The position numbers were made by a program, and so were the translations under genes. The notes below the pieces were generated by a model. That model was not told the DNA's origin, searched no databases, and saw only the letters and a list, made by a program, of their open reading frames with translations. DNA of 64,000 nt from assembly GCA_038238115.1 (NCBI GenBank), contig JBBRYB010000018.1, positions 6,568 through 70,567 on the forward strand. The letters are read 5' to 3'. Shown piece by piece: positions 1 through 8,398 of this stretch (positions are counted from its first letter, which is position 1; each line of letters begins with the position of its first letter). Source of the stretch: JBBRYB01 sp038238115. Lineage in GTDB: Bacteria; Actinomycetota; Actinomycetes; Propionibacteriales; Nocardioidaceae.

Positions 1-381
1 CGCGCCGTCGAAGAAGACAGCAACCGCCGGCACCGCGAAGGCGACGACGAGCAGGTGGGGGATTGTCAAGATCCCCAGCCAGTGGGCGAGGGGCACGGTC
101 AGCATGGCCACGGCGTTGATCACGTCGGCCGCGACCATCACGGCCCTACGGTCCCAGCGGTCGGACAGCGCACCGGCGACGAGGCCGAACAGCAGGTAGG
201 GCGCCGCCTCCAGCGCAGCCACCAGCGCCGTCAGGAATGCCGACCCGCTCGTGCGATAGACGAGCACGGGCAGCGCGATGTAGCTGATCAGCGTCCCGGT
301 CATCGAGAGAACCCGCGACCACCAGTAACGCCGGAAGTCGGCTTCGTCGCGCAGTCGCGCCCGCGTGGGCGGCGCCACCAT
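1..381 (-). CDS. MFS transporter, N-terminal part (cut by window edge)
   Basis: This is the first 127 residues of a major facilitator superfamily exporter; the rest lies outside the window. Reading the minus strand from the ATG at 381 gives a soluble start with RLRDEADFRRYWWSRV, then hydrophobic helices, and the family's loop 2-3 signature GALSDRWDRR. This pattern fits the EntS/MFS_3-like efflux branch. The start codon overlaps the stop of the VOC gene (ATGA), so the two are probably translated together, as the third gene of an RHH-VOC-MFS operon. The substrate is unknown. A VOC protein beside an exporter suggests a detoxification or antibiotic-resistance cassette, which is inference. Confidence 0.8.
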   Translation of the reverse strand, partial: MVAPPTRARLRDEADFRRYWWSRVLSMTGTLISYIALPVLVYRTSGSAFLTALVAALEAAPYLLFGLVAGALSDRWDRRAVMVAADVINAVAMLTVPLAHWLGILTIPHLLVVAFAVPAVAVFFDGA

Positions 382-1145
382 CAGGCGTCGTGGTGCTGCT
401 CGTGCACCTGACACTCGCGGCCATCGGGGTCGGTCACGCTGAGCACTGAGCCGACGTCCTCGCGTGTCACCTGTGCGTCGGCATACCCGGACTCGATCAT
501 CCTCGCGGCGACATCGTCAAGCGCCTCGGCCGTCTCGAACGTGAGATGGACGGCTGCCCGACCAGCGACCATCGCGAGCTCGTCGGAGTAGACATGGTGC
601 AGACCCACCAGCCCGTGGTCGCCACCGCCAGCGGCGTACATCACGTACCAGTCGTTGGCCTCGCCCACGCGCGTCAGGCCAAGCGCCTCGAGCCACGGAC
701 CGACGGGTCCGCGTGGCTCGGTCAACCGCACGGGGATGACACACAGCCCCGCCGTGGGCGCGTCTGTGGGGATGACCCGGTAGCCGTACGGGTCGTCGCT
801 TCGGCCATCGATGGTGACCGGGTCGCCGAGCGGGTCCGTGCAGGTGAGCACCTGGCCATACGCCTCGTCGTAGACAGCGACCCCTTGCACGCCGGCGTTG
901 GTGAGCTGCCGAGCCAGGGCGTCGACGTCGTCGGCCTCGAAGCTGAGCCTGGTCTCGCCCGGGAGCCCGCCGGTATCGGACGTCTCGGCGGTATGCAGCG
1001 CAACCATCCCGCCCCCGGCCACCATGTCGACCCAGCCGCCACCCTCGGATTCGATCCGGGGCCGCAGACCAAGAGTCTGCAGGAACTGCTGCATCGCCTC
1101 GATGTTGTCGGTGAACCGCACCGGGCGGACGACGATCCCGCTCAT
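381..1145 (-). CDS. VOC (glyoxalase/bleomycin-resistance) protein, two domains
   Basis: 254 residues with two vicinal-oxygen-chelate domains in tandem (about residues 1-115 and 125-250). The first has a FTDNIEAMQQFLQTLGLRPR opening and a TDPLGDPVTIDG ending; the second ends in VTDPDGRECQVHEQ, a typical VOC C-terminal strand with a Glu metal-ligand position. Such proteins bind or modify small electrophiles or antibiotics, or act as dioxygenases; the ligand cannot be read from the sequence. The ATG at 1145 overlaps the stop of the upstream RHH gene (ATGA), and its own stop overlaps the MFS start. Longer readings upstream run through the RHH gene in another frame and were rejected. Confidence 0.85.
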   Translation of the reverse strand: MSGIVVRPVRFTDNIEAMQQFLQTLGLRPRIESEGGGWVDMVAGGGMVALHTAETSDTGGLPGETRLSFEADDVDALARQLTNAGVQGVAVYDEAYGQVLTCTDPLGDPVTIDGRSDDPYGYRVIPTDAPTAGLCVIPVRLTEPRGPVGPWLEALGLTRVGEANDWYVMYAAGGGDHGLVGLHHVYSDELAMVAGRAAVHLTFETAEALDDVAARMIESGYADAQVTREDVGSVLSVTDPDGRECQVHEQHHDA

Positions 1146-1450
1146 CCTTTGGCCTCTCCGTGCGTGGTCAGGTACTCCGCCAGTGCGCGCTCGACGAGGC
1201 CAGACAGGCTGGCTCCTTCGTCGATGGCCTTGTGTTTCGTACGCCGGATCAACTCGACCGGCAGGTAGACGTTGAACTGCGCCTTGCCCGACCTGCCTGG
1301 CTGGTCCGGTTGGTCCGGCCGCCCCGATCTGCCTGCCTTGCCCGACTTGCCTGGTTGGTCTGGCTGGTCCGGCCGGACTGGCCGGTCTGGCCGGTCTTGC
1401 TGGTGTGGCAGCTGTCGCTGGCCTGGCTGGCTGGTCCGGTCGCGCGCCAT
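1142..1450 (-). CDS. Ribbon-helix-helix DNA-binding protein with Pro/Gly/Asp repeat arm
   Basis: 102 residues. The C-terminal half (about 56-98: QFNVYLPVELIRRTKHKAID, then EGASLSGLVERALAEYL) is a ribbon-helix-helix (CopG/Arc type) DNA-binding fold. The N-terminal half is low-complexity, with RPDQPDQPG(K/R)SGKA present twice, giving a charged, flexible, collagen-like arm not expected in small RHH repressors. It is the first gene of a coupled RHH-VOC-MFS operon. A perfect palindrome at 1460-1471 lies just before its ATG, and there is no Shine-Dalgarno, so the mRNA may be leaderless and self-repressed. It may alternatively be an antitoxin-like protein, but no toxin gene adjoins. Confidence 0.7.
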   Translation of the reverse strand: MARDRTSQPGQRQLPHQQDRPDRPVRPDQPDQPGKSGKAGRSGRPDQPDQPGRSGKAQFNVYLPVELIRRTKHKAIDEGASLSGLVERALAEYLTTHGEAKG

Positions 1451-1459
1451 GGCATATTG

Positions 1460-1471
1460 CTAGCATGCTAG
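1460..1471. promoter_or_regulatory. Perfect 12-bp palindrome, likely RHH operator
   Basis: CTAGCATGCTAG is its own reverse complement and lies 10 bp upstream of the RHH start codon (1450) on the minus strand, overlapping a -10-like TAGCAA. RHH repressors usually bind short palindromes in their own promoter, so this is the best candidate operator for the RHH-VOC-MFS operon. Binding is inferred. Confidence 0.5.
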
Positions 1472-1516
1472 ACGCTGCGCGGTCAACCACGGGAGGGGAA
1501 GGGCCATTCGTCCCCG

Positions 1517-2692
1517 TCAGGAAACGGTGACCGAGGGCCCGCCGGGTGCACGGGCCGTGCCGTCGTCGTCGACGGGCTCGCCCATCTCGTCGGCGATGCG
1601 CATCGCCTCCTCGATCAGCGTCTCGACGATCATCGACTCGGGCACCGTCTTGATGACGTCACCTCTCACGAAGATCTGCCCCTTGCCGTTGCCCGACGCG
1701 ACGCCGAGGTCGGCTTCCCGGGCCTCCCCGGGACCGTTGACGACACACCCCATGACCGCGACGCGTAAGGGGACTTCCAGCCCCTCGAGGCCTGCCGTCA
1801 CCTCGTGGGCGAGCTTGTAGACGTCGACCTGGGCCCGACCGCAGGACGGGCAGGACACGATCTCGAGCCGGCGCGGGCGCAGGTTGAGCGACTCGAGGAT
1901 CTGCAGCCCGACCTTGACCTCCTCGACCGGGGGCGCAGACAACGACACCCGGATCGTGTCGCCGATGCCCTTGGACAGCAGCGACCCGAAGGCGACAGCA
2001 GACTTGATCGTGCCCTGGAAGGCGGGTCCTGCCTCCGTGACACCGAGGTGCAACGGCCAGTCGCCCGCCTCGGCCAGCAGCTCGTACGCCTTGACCATCA
2101 CGACCGGGTCATGATGCTTGACGGAGATCTTGAAGTCGTGGAAGTCGTGCTCCTCGAAGAGCGACGCCTCCCAGACCGCCGACTCGACCAGCGCCTCGGG
2201 CGTGGCCTTGCCGTGCTTCTCGAGAAGGCGGGGGTCGAGGGAACCGGCGTTGACCCCGATTCGGATCGACGTACCCCGGTCCTTGGCGGCGGCCGCGATC
2301 TGCTTGACCTGGTCGTCGAACTTGCGGATGTTGCCGGGGTTGACCCGCACTGCTGCGCAGCCGGCGTCGATCGCTGCGAAGACGTACTTCGGCTGGAAGT
2401 GGATGTCGGCGATCACCGGGATCTGCGAGTGCGAGGCGATCTGCGGCAGCGCCTCGGCGTCGTCCTGGCTCGGGCAGGCGACGCGCACGATGTCGCAGCC
2501 GGACGCGGTCAGCTCGGCGATCTGCTGCAAGGTGGTGTTGACATCGGAGGTCAGCGTCGTGGTCATCGACTGGACGGAGATCGGGGCGTCGCCGCCGACG
2601 AGGACCTTGCCCACCTTGATCTGCCGGCTCGGGCGACGAGGCGCCAGCACAGGTGGTGGTGCGGCGGGCATCCCGAGGTCGATAGTGGTCAT
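1517..2692 (-). CDS. ispG: 4-hydroxy-3-methylbut-2-enyl diphosphate synthase (IspG/GcpE)
   Basis: 391 residues, the usual bacterial length. It converts 2-C-methylerythritol 2,4-cyclodiphosphate to HMBPP in the MEP isoprenoid pathway, using a 4Fe-4S cluster. Visible marks are the N-terminal VGGDAPISVQSMTTT segment, VRVNPGNI, and cluster cysteines in CPSCGR and CVVNGPGEA near the C-terminus. It is the last gene of the minus-strand dxr-rseP-ispG run, 55 bp after rseP, so the membrane-protease gene is flanked by two MEP-pathway genes, as in many actinobacteria. Confidence 0.97.
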   Translation of the reverse strand: MTTIDLGMPAAPPPVLAPRRPSRQIKVGKVLVGGDAPISVQSMTTTLTSDVNTTLQQIAELTASGCDIVRVACPSQDDAEALPQIASHSQIPVIADIHFQPKYVFAAIDAGCAAVRVNPGNIRKFDDQVKQIAAAAKDRGTSIRIGVNAGSLDPRLLEKHGKATPEALVESAVWEASLFEEHDFHDFKISVKHHDPVVMVKAYELLAEAGDWPLHLGVTEAGPAFQGTIKSAVAFGSLLSKGIGDTIRVSLSAPPVEEVKVGLQILESLNLRPRRLEIVSCPSCGRAQVDVYKLAHEVTAGLEGLEVPLRVAVMGCVVNGPGEAREADLGVASGNGKGQIFVRGDVIKTVPESMIVETLIEEAMRIADEMGEPVDDDGTARAPGGPSVTVS

Positions 2693-2747
2693 CCGGCGTA
2701 GCTCCTGGTCAGCGGGGCGTTGGGCTTGAGCTTCGGGTCGCCCGAAC

Positions 2748-4052
2748 TCATCCGGTCACCCGGATCGGGTTCACGATGTCGGCCCAGACCAGCACGACGC
2801 CCATCACGATGAGCAGGCTGGCGGCGGTGTAGGCGATCGGCAGGAGCTGAGCCACGTCGGCGTACCCGGGATCGGGCTTGCCGCGCACCCGGGCCAGTCC
2901 GCGACGTACCGCCTCGAACAGGGCGCCGGCGATGTGGCCGCCGTCGAGGGGCAGCAGCGGGATGAAGTTGAAGAGCGCCACGAAGAGGTTGACCACACCG
3001 AGCAGGCTGAGCAGGGAGGCCCACCGGTCCGTAACGGTGATCCGGGCGTCCGAGGCGACCTCGCCGGCCACCCGGCTCGCGCCGACGACGCTCATCGGGC
3101 TCTGCTGGTCACGGGCCTGCAGGCCGACCGCCGCCTTGAAGACGCCGACCATCCGCTGCGGCAGGTGCACGACGGCGGCACCCGTCTTCGCCGTGTAGTC
3201 GCCCATGGTGGACACGACATAGCCCAGGTTCTGGCGCACGCGGGTCTCGGCCGGGCTCACGCCGAGGAAGCCCACGTCGACGAAGGAGTCCGAGGTGGCG
3301 TCGACCGGCCGCTGCGAGACGATCGTGTGGGTCGTCAAGGTTCGTAGCTCGCCGTTGCGGTCGACGACGATGGTGGCCTTGCCGGCGTCGTTGGCGCGGA
3401 TGATGTCGGAGACCTGGTTCCAGTCGATCACCGTCACACCGTTGAGCGACACGATCTTGTCGCCGAGGTGGAGGCCGGCCTGGCGCGCCGGTGAGATCGG
3501 ATCGCTCGGCCGACAGGCGCGGGCGCCCTCGCTCGCGGGGATGACGCAGTCGGAGATCCGGTCGACGACCAATGTCGGGGTCGGCACACCGATGCCGATG
3601 AAGACGCCGCCGAGCAGCAGCACGGCCAGCACGACATTGGTCAGCGGGCCGCCGGCCATGATGATGATCTTTTGCCACCACGGCTTCCGGTAGAACAGTC
3701 GAGGCTCGTCGGCCGTCGTGATGTTCTCGTACTCGACCGCGCGGGCGTCGGCGATCAGGCGCCCGAAGAAGCCGTTCCGGATCCCGCGGACTCGCCCGTC
3801 GGCGTCGCGCTTGGCCGGTGGCAGCATCCCGATCATGCGGATGAAGCCGCCGAGGGGCAACAGCTTGACGCCGTACTCGGTTTCCCCCGTGCGTCGGGAC
3901 CAGACGGTCTTGCCGAAGCCGACGAAGTATTGCGTGACCTTGACCCCGAAGAGCTTCGCCGGGACCATGTGGCCGACTTCGTGCAGCGCGATCGAGGCGA
4001 GGACGCCGAACAAGAAGAGCACGACCCCGAGGGCATAGACCAGACCCGTCAT
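2748..4052 (-). CDS. rseP: Site-2 intramembrane metalloprotease (RseP/Rip1 family)
   Basis: 434 residues, M50B zinc protease. The first membrane helix carries HEVGH (zinc ligands and catalytic Glu). A PDZ domain lies in the middle (about 170-290: LHLGDKIVSLNGVTVIDW), and a C-terminal helix has the third ligand motif LLPLDGGH. Family members cut anti-sigma factors and other transmembrane proteins within the membrane; Rip1 of mycobacteria is the best-known actinobacterial example. The ATG overlaps the dxr stop (ATGA), so it is co-translated with dxr. Confidence 0.95.
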   Translation of the reverse strand: MTGLVYALGVVLFLFGVLASIALHEVGHMVPAKLFGVKVTQYFVGFGKTVWSRRTGETEYGVKLLPLGGFIRMIGMLPPAKRDADGRVRGIRNGFFGRLIADARAVEYENITTADEPRLFYRKPWWQKIIIMAGGPLTNVVLAVLLLGGVFIGIGVPTPTLVVDRISDCVIPASEGARACRPSDPISPARQAGLHLGDKIVSLNGVTVIDWNQVSDIIRANDAGKATIVVDRNGELRTLTTHTIVSQRPVDATSDSFVDVGFLGVSPAETRVRQNLGYVVSTMGDYTAKTGAAVVHLPQRMVGVFKAAVGLQARDQQSPMSVVGASRVAGEVASDARITVTDRWASLLSLLGVVNLFVALFNFIPLLPLDGGHIAGALFEAVRRGLARVRGKPDPGYADVAQLLPIAYTAASLLIVMGVVLVWADIVNPIRVTG

Positions 4053-5287
4053 TGACGTGCTGTCCCTCCCGATGTCGATGGTGCGGCGACGGCCTCCGCC
4101 GCCCGATCACGAGCCCAACGGTCGGCTGCGAGGACGTCGTCGACGCTCACCTCGCTCCCCCCCGAGGGTACGTCGTGGTGATCAAGGACCGCAGCGACTG
4201 TGTCGACGATCGCAAGATAGGCCAGGGCACCGGAGAGGAAAGCCTCGACACACACCTCGTTGGCTGCGTTGAAGACTGCCGGGGCCACGCCGCCCCTTCT
4301 GCCGGCCTCGATCGCCAGTCCAAGGCCCGGGAACGCCTCCTGGTTGACAGGCTCGAAGTCCCAGCGGTGGGACTGGCTCCAGTCGATCGGCCTGCCCGTC
4401 CCGGCGATCCGGTCGGGCCAGCTCAGGGAGAGGCTGATCGGCAGCCGCATGTCCGGCGGAGACGCCTGCGCGAGCGTGGAGCCGTCGACGAACTCGACCA
4501 TCGAGTGGACGATCGACTGCGGGTGCACCACGACCTCGATGGCGTCGTAGTCGATCCCGAAGAGCAGATGCGCCTCGATCACCTCCAGACCCTTGTTGAC
4601 CAGTGTCGCTGAGTTCGTGGTGATGACCGGCCCCATGTTCCAGGTCGGATGAGCCAGGGCGTCCGCGGCCGTGACGGCACCGAGCTGGTCGCGGGGTATC
4701 CCGCGGAACGGGCCGCCGCTCGCGGTCACGACCAGGCGCCGCACTTCCTGAGCCCGGCCGGCGCGCAGACACTGCGCCAACGCCGAGTGTTCGGAGTCGA
4801 CCGGCACGATCTGCTCCGGCTTGGCGGCCGATGTCACGACCTCGCCCCCGATGATGAGTGACTCCTTGTTGGCCAGCGCGAGCGTCGATCCTGCCGCCAG
4901 CGCCGCCAGCGTGGGGCGTAGGCCGACGGAGCCGGTGATGGCGTTGAGCACCACGTCGCAGGGCAGGCCGGCGACCTGCTCGGCGGCGTCGGGTCCGACG
5001 ATGATCTTCGGCAGCCGGAAGTCGCCGTGGTGGTAGCCGCGCCTCTGCGCCTGGGCGTAGAGCGCCAGCTGGAGGTCTTGGGCGTTCGTGCCGCGCGACA
5101 CGCCTACGGTTTCGACGGCGAACTCGACGGCCTGCTCGGCCAGCAGTGCCGGGTTGGTGCCCCCGGCCGACAGAGCCACCACCCGGAACCGGTCGGGGTT
5201 GCGGCGTACGACGTCGAGCGCCTGGGTGCCCACCGACCCGGTCGAGCCGAGCAGCACGATCTCGCGCACACCACCAGGCTCACTCAC
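4049..5287 (-). CDS. dxr: 1-deoxy-D-xylulose 5-phosphate reductoisomerase
   Basis: 412 residues from a GTG at 5287, preceded by GGAGG with an 8-nt spacer. An upstream in-frame ATG at 5389 would add 34 non-conserved residues and was rejected. The enzyme makes MEP from DXP with NADPH, the first committed step of the MEP pathway. Motifs seen are GSTGSVG (nucleotide binding), NKESLIIGG, SEHSALAQCL, ASGGPFRG, HPTWNMG and HPQSIVHSMVEF. It heads the dxr-rseP-ispG unit. In many actinobacteria rlmN and cdsA lie immediately upstream; here they are 37 and 49 kb away on the same strand. Confidence 0.96.
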   Translation of the reverse strand: MSEPGGVREIVLLGSTGSVGTQALDVVRRNPDRFRVVALSAGGTNPALLAEQAVEFAVETVGVSRGTNAQDLQLALYAQAQRRGYHHGDFRLPKIIVGPDAAEQVAGLPCDVVLNAITGSVGLRPTLAALAAGSTLALANKESLIIGGEVVTSAAKPEQIVPVDSEHSALAQCLRAGRAQEVRRLVVTASGGPFRGIPRDQLGAVTAADALAHPTWNMGPVITTNSATLVNKGLEVIEAHLLFGIDYDAIEVVVHPQSIVHSMVEFVDGSTLAQASPPDMRLPISLSLSWPDRIAGTGRPIDWSQSHRWDFEPVNQEAFPGLGLAIEAGRRGGVAPAVFNAANEVCVEAFLSGALAYLAIVDTVAAVLDHHDVPSGGSEVSVDDVLAADRWARDRAAEAVAAPSTSGGTARQ

Positions 5288-5396
5288 CGCCTCATCCTCC
5301 CACGCCGCACCCTTCCGACCGAGGGTCAACCTCCCAGCTGCGGAGTCAGGTTCTCGACCCGAGGACCTGAGCCCTCCGAGCGCCCGCACCGACGGG

Positions 5397-6200
5397 CTAT
5401 GCGGACTTCACCTCGCTGCGCAGGACGCGGTAGGCGCCGACGAGCAGCGGGATCACGATCCACCACAGGCTCGTCACGAGGAGATGCCACCAGGCGTTCG
5501 GCTCGCCAGCCATCGTGTGGGTCTGCAGAGGCGTCTGCGCAGTACCGGCGTCGATCCACGGCGCACTGTCTTGAAGTGCCGGGACCAGGCTGAAGAGCAG
5601 GTTGAACGCGATCGGCAGCGCAAACGACGCCACGATGGCGGCCGCGCTGTTGAGCAAGATCATGCCGAACGCGAACCCGCCGAGCAGCCCCAACCCTTGC
5701 AGCAGCACGATGTCGCGGACACCAGCGGCACCGAACGCCCAGCTGCCATCGCCGCCTTGCAGGGAGGAGCCGAGCACGTTACCGAGCGCCGCGAGCGCCA
5801 GGAGCAGCACGACGAAGAGCGCCCCCAAGGTGAGTGTCGCGATGACCTTGGCGGTGATGACGCGTCCACGGCTCGGCTCGAGCGTGAACGTCACGAGTCC
5901 GGTGCGCTGCGACCACTCACTCGTGACGGCCAAGATTCCGAGAATCGGCAGCAGGATGCCCTGCGGCACGGCGGTCGTGGTGACGAAGTTCTCGTAGGTC
6001 AGGGCACCCGGACTGCCGGCGAAGAGCAGGACCGTCATCGCGGCGAGGGTGATCAGCGCAATCGCGATCAACAGCCACATGCCCGCCCGGGTGTCCATGA
6101 GCTTGCGCAGCTCGACCCTGACGTGACGGGCCAGCGGCACTCTCGACGGTGACCGGTGCGGAACCGCTCCGGTCTGGCCTGCTACCTGGGCGGTGCTCAT
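5397..6200 (-). CDS. ABC-2 type transporter permease
   Basis: 267 residues with about six hydrophobic segments after an N-terminal cytoplasmic stretch (VPLARHVRVELRKLMDTRAG), the layout of ABC-2 efflux permeases. The segment VTSEWSQRTGLVTFTLEPSR is typical of this family. The start overlaps the stop of the ATPase gene (ATGA). Together they form an exporter of unknown substrate, divergent from a two-component system likely to control it. Confidence 0.9.
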   Translation of the reverse strand: MSTAQVAGQTGAVPHRSPSRVPLARHVRVELRKLMDTRAGMWLLIAIALITLAAMTVLLFAGSPGALTYENFVTTTAVPQGILLPILGILAVTSEWSQRTGLVTFTLEPSRGRVITAKVIATLTLGALFVVLLLALAALGNVLGSSLQGGDGSWAFGAAGVRDIVLLQGLGLLGGFAFGMILLNSAAAIVASFALPIAFNLLFSLVPALQDSAPWIDAGTAQTPLQTHTMAGEPNAWWHLLVTSLWWIVIPLLVGAYRVLRSEVKSA

Positions 6201-7093
6201 GACGAAACCTCTTCTCGTGCGTCGTCGGCGGTGAGTTCCAAGAACATTTCTTCGAGACCCGATCCCCCGGTTCTCAGCTCTGTCAGTACGACCTGGCCGG
6301 CCAGCGCGGCCCTGCCCACCTGTTCGGTCGTCGCGTCGACGACCAGTGCGCCGTCCGGGGTGCGCGTGAAGGGCAGGTGTGCCTCGGTGAGCGTCGAGGT
6401 GAGCGTGTCCATCTCCATCGCCCGAACGAGTGTTCCCGCGTCGGACAGCATCTGGGACTTGAGGCCCTGCGCCACGATCTTGCCTCGGCCGATCACGACG
6501 AGCTCGTCGGCGATGACCTCGATCTCATGGATCAGGTGGGAGGACAACAGCACGGTGCCACCGCGCTCGGCGAAGCCGCGCAGCAGGCTGCGCATCCAGC
6601 GGATACCAGCGGGGTCGAGGCCGTTGGCCGGTTCGTCGAGGACGAGCACCTCGGGGTCGCCGAGCAGCGCGTGCGCGATACCGAGCCGCTGGCGCATGCC
6701 GAGGGAGTAGGCGCCGACGCGCCTGTTGGTCTCGGTCTCGTTGAGCCCGACGAGCCGGAGCATCTCGTCGACGCGGGAGTCCGGCAGTCCCATCACCATG
6801 GCGCCGAGCTTGAGCACCTCCCGGCCGGTTCGGCCGGCGTGCTGAGCCGAGGCGTCGAGGAGTACGCCGACCTGGGTTCCTGGGTTGTTGAGCTGGCTGT
6901 AGGGCACTCCGAGGATGGTGGTGATGCCGCTCGACGGGGGCGTCAGCCCGCACATCATGCGCATCGTGGTCGACTTGCCCGCGCCGTTCGGGCCGAGGAA
7001 GCCGGTAACGGTTCCTGGTTGGACGGTGAAGGACACCCGGTCGACCGCTGGAAAGGCGCCGTAGCGCTTGCTGAGTTCTTCGACAACGATCAT
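6197..7093 (-). CDS. ABC transporter ATP-binding protein
   Basis: 298 residues from the ATG at 7093 (MIVVEELSKRYG); an ATG at 7156 would add 21 unconserved residues. It has Walker A GPNGAGKST, signature YSLGMRQRLGIA, Walker B VLVLDEPANGLDP and a C-terminal domain typical of drug/bacitracin-type ABC-2 exporters. It powers the permease encoded immediately downstream with a 4-nt overlap. Divergent transcription from the histidine kinase at 7226 suggests that kinase senses the exported compound or an envelope stress; this is inference. Confidence 0.93.
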   Translation of the reverse strand: MIVVEELSKRYGAFPAVDRVSFTVQPGTVTGFLGPNGAGKSTTMRMMCGLTPPSSGITTILGVPYSQLNNPGTQVGVLLDASAQHAGRTGREVLKLGAMVMGLPDSRVDEMLRLVGLNETETNRRVGAYSLGMRQRLGIAHALLGDPEVLVLDEPANGLDPAGIRWMRSLLRGFAERGGTVLLSSHLIHEIEVIADELVVIGRGKIVAQGLKSQMLSDAGTLVRAMEMDTLTSTLTEAHLPFTRTPDGALVVDATTEQVGRAALAGQVVLTELRTGGSGLEEMFLELTADDAREEVSS

Positions 7094-7213
7094 GACGCCT
7101 ATCGTGGTCGGTGCGGAAACCAGTCGCATCGGGCCAAGGTCTCGACCACCCCCCAACTTAAGTCGATACCCTCGGCCGACCTATGGCGGTAGATGAAAGC
7201 GTGACGATCTCCT

Positions 7214-7219
7214 TACGCT
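7214..7219 (+). promoter_or_regulatory. -10 box of a probable leaderless kinase promoter
   Basis: TACGCT fits the TANNNT -10 consensus and ends 6 nt before the GTG start of the histidine kinase. There is no Shine-Dalgarno, so the transcript probably begins at the start codon, a common arrangement in actinobacteria. Confidence 0.4.
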
Positions 7220-7225
7220 GGCCCT

Positions 7226-8398
7226 GTGAGCGCAACCGCTGACGCCGTACCACCACCTCCGTTGACCCGGTGGCAGCTCGTCTGGCGCAACCTCGCCGCC
7301 ATCGCGGCTGGCGGGCTGGTCTGGCTCACGGTTGCGCCGGCACAGTGGGACGTGAGCCGGCTGCTGTTCTTCACAGATCTCGCGCTGGGCATCTTGTCGC
7401 TGGTTGCGATGCACTTTCGGCGCCGCTGGCCCGTCACTATCGCGCTGGTGACCTCGGCGGCGGGCGCGTTGTCAGCAAGCTCCGTCGGAGCGGGCGGAAT
7501 CGCGTTCATCTCCATGGCCACCCGACGCCGCTGGATGGAGATCCTGCCGGTCTACGTGGTGTCCGTCGCCGCGGGGCAGGCCTACTCGATGGTCGAACCC
7601 AGGCAGCCCGACCCATGGTGGGTCTCGCTGTTGTTCGCAGCCGTCTTCGGTGGGATCGTCGCCGCGATCGGAATGTATATCGGGGCCAGACGCGAACTGC
7701 TCGCCACGCTGGAGGACCGCGCCGACCGGGCCGAGCGTGAGCAGTCCCTGCGCGTCGCCCAGGCCCAGTCACAGGAGCGCAACAGGATTGCCCGCGAGAT
7801 GCACGACGTGCTGGCCCACCGGATGTCGCTGGTGGCCATGCACGCCGGAGCACTCACCTATCGCGACGACCTGACGCCCGACGAGACCCGCGAGGCGGCA
7901 GAGATCATCCAGGCCAACTCCCACCGAGCCTTGACAGACCTGCGCGAGATCCTCGGTGTGCTGCGTGAGACCGAGACCGAGGCGGCACCAGACCGGCCCC
8001 AGCCGACACTGGGTGACCTCGACGACCTGGTCGCCGACGAGCGCACCGCAGGCGCCCGGATCCAGCTCAAGATCGGTGTCCGCGAAGGCGTCGAGGTGCC
8101 CCAGTCCATCGGCCGGACGGCATACCGCATCGTGCAGGAGGGCCTCACGAACGCGCGCAAGCACTCTCCGGACACCCAGGTCGACGTGATCGTGTCGGGG
8201 TGTCCTGGAGACGGGCTCACCGTCGAGGTCAGCAATCCGATGCGCGTGGGCAGTGCACGCATCGAGACGACGCCGGGTGCCAGGTTCGGCCTCGTGGGTC
8301 TGGCGGAGCGGGCGACGCTGGCGCGCGGTCGGTTCGAGCACGGGCGAACCGCCCAAGGTGACTTCGTGGTGCGAGCCTGGCTACCGTGGGCGGCGTGA
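7226..8398 (+). CDS. Two-component sensor histidine kinase (NarL/DesK type)
   Basis: 390 residues from GTG. About five membrane helices fill residues 20-155, followed by a coiled linker and a HisKA_3 dimerisation domain with REMHDVLAHRMSLVAMHAG, where His193 is the phospho-acceptor. A short HATPase_c domain follows (QEGLTNARKHS, then FGLVGLAERATLARG). No extracellular sensor domain is present, so sensing is likely within the membrane. The stop overlaps the response-regulator start (GTGA). The gene is divergent from the ABC exporter, its probable target. Confidence 0.93.
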   Translation: MSATADAVPPPPLTRWQLVWRNLAAIAAGGLVWLTVAPAQWDVSRLLFFTDLALGILSLVAMHFRRRWPVTIALVTSAAGALSASSVGAGGIAFISMATRRRWMEILPVYVVSVAAGQAYSMVEPRQPDPWWVSLLFAAVFGGIVAAIGMYIGARRELLATLEDRADRAEREQSLRVAQAQSQERNRIAREMHDVLAHRMSLVAMHAGALTYRDDLTPDETREAAEIIQANSHRALTDLREILGVLRETETEAAPDRPQPTLGDLDDLVADERTAGARIQLKIGVREGVEVPQSIGRTAYRIVQEGLTNARKHSPDTQVDVIVSGCPGDGLTVEVSNPMRVGSARIETTPGARFGLVGLAERATLARGRFEHGRTAQGDFVVRAWLPWAA

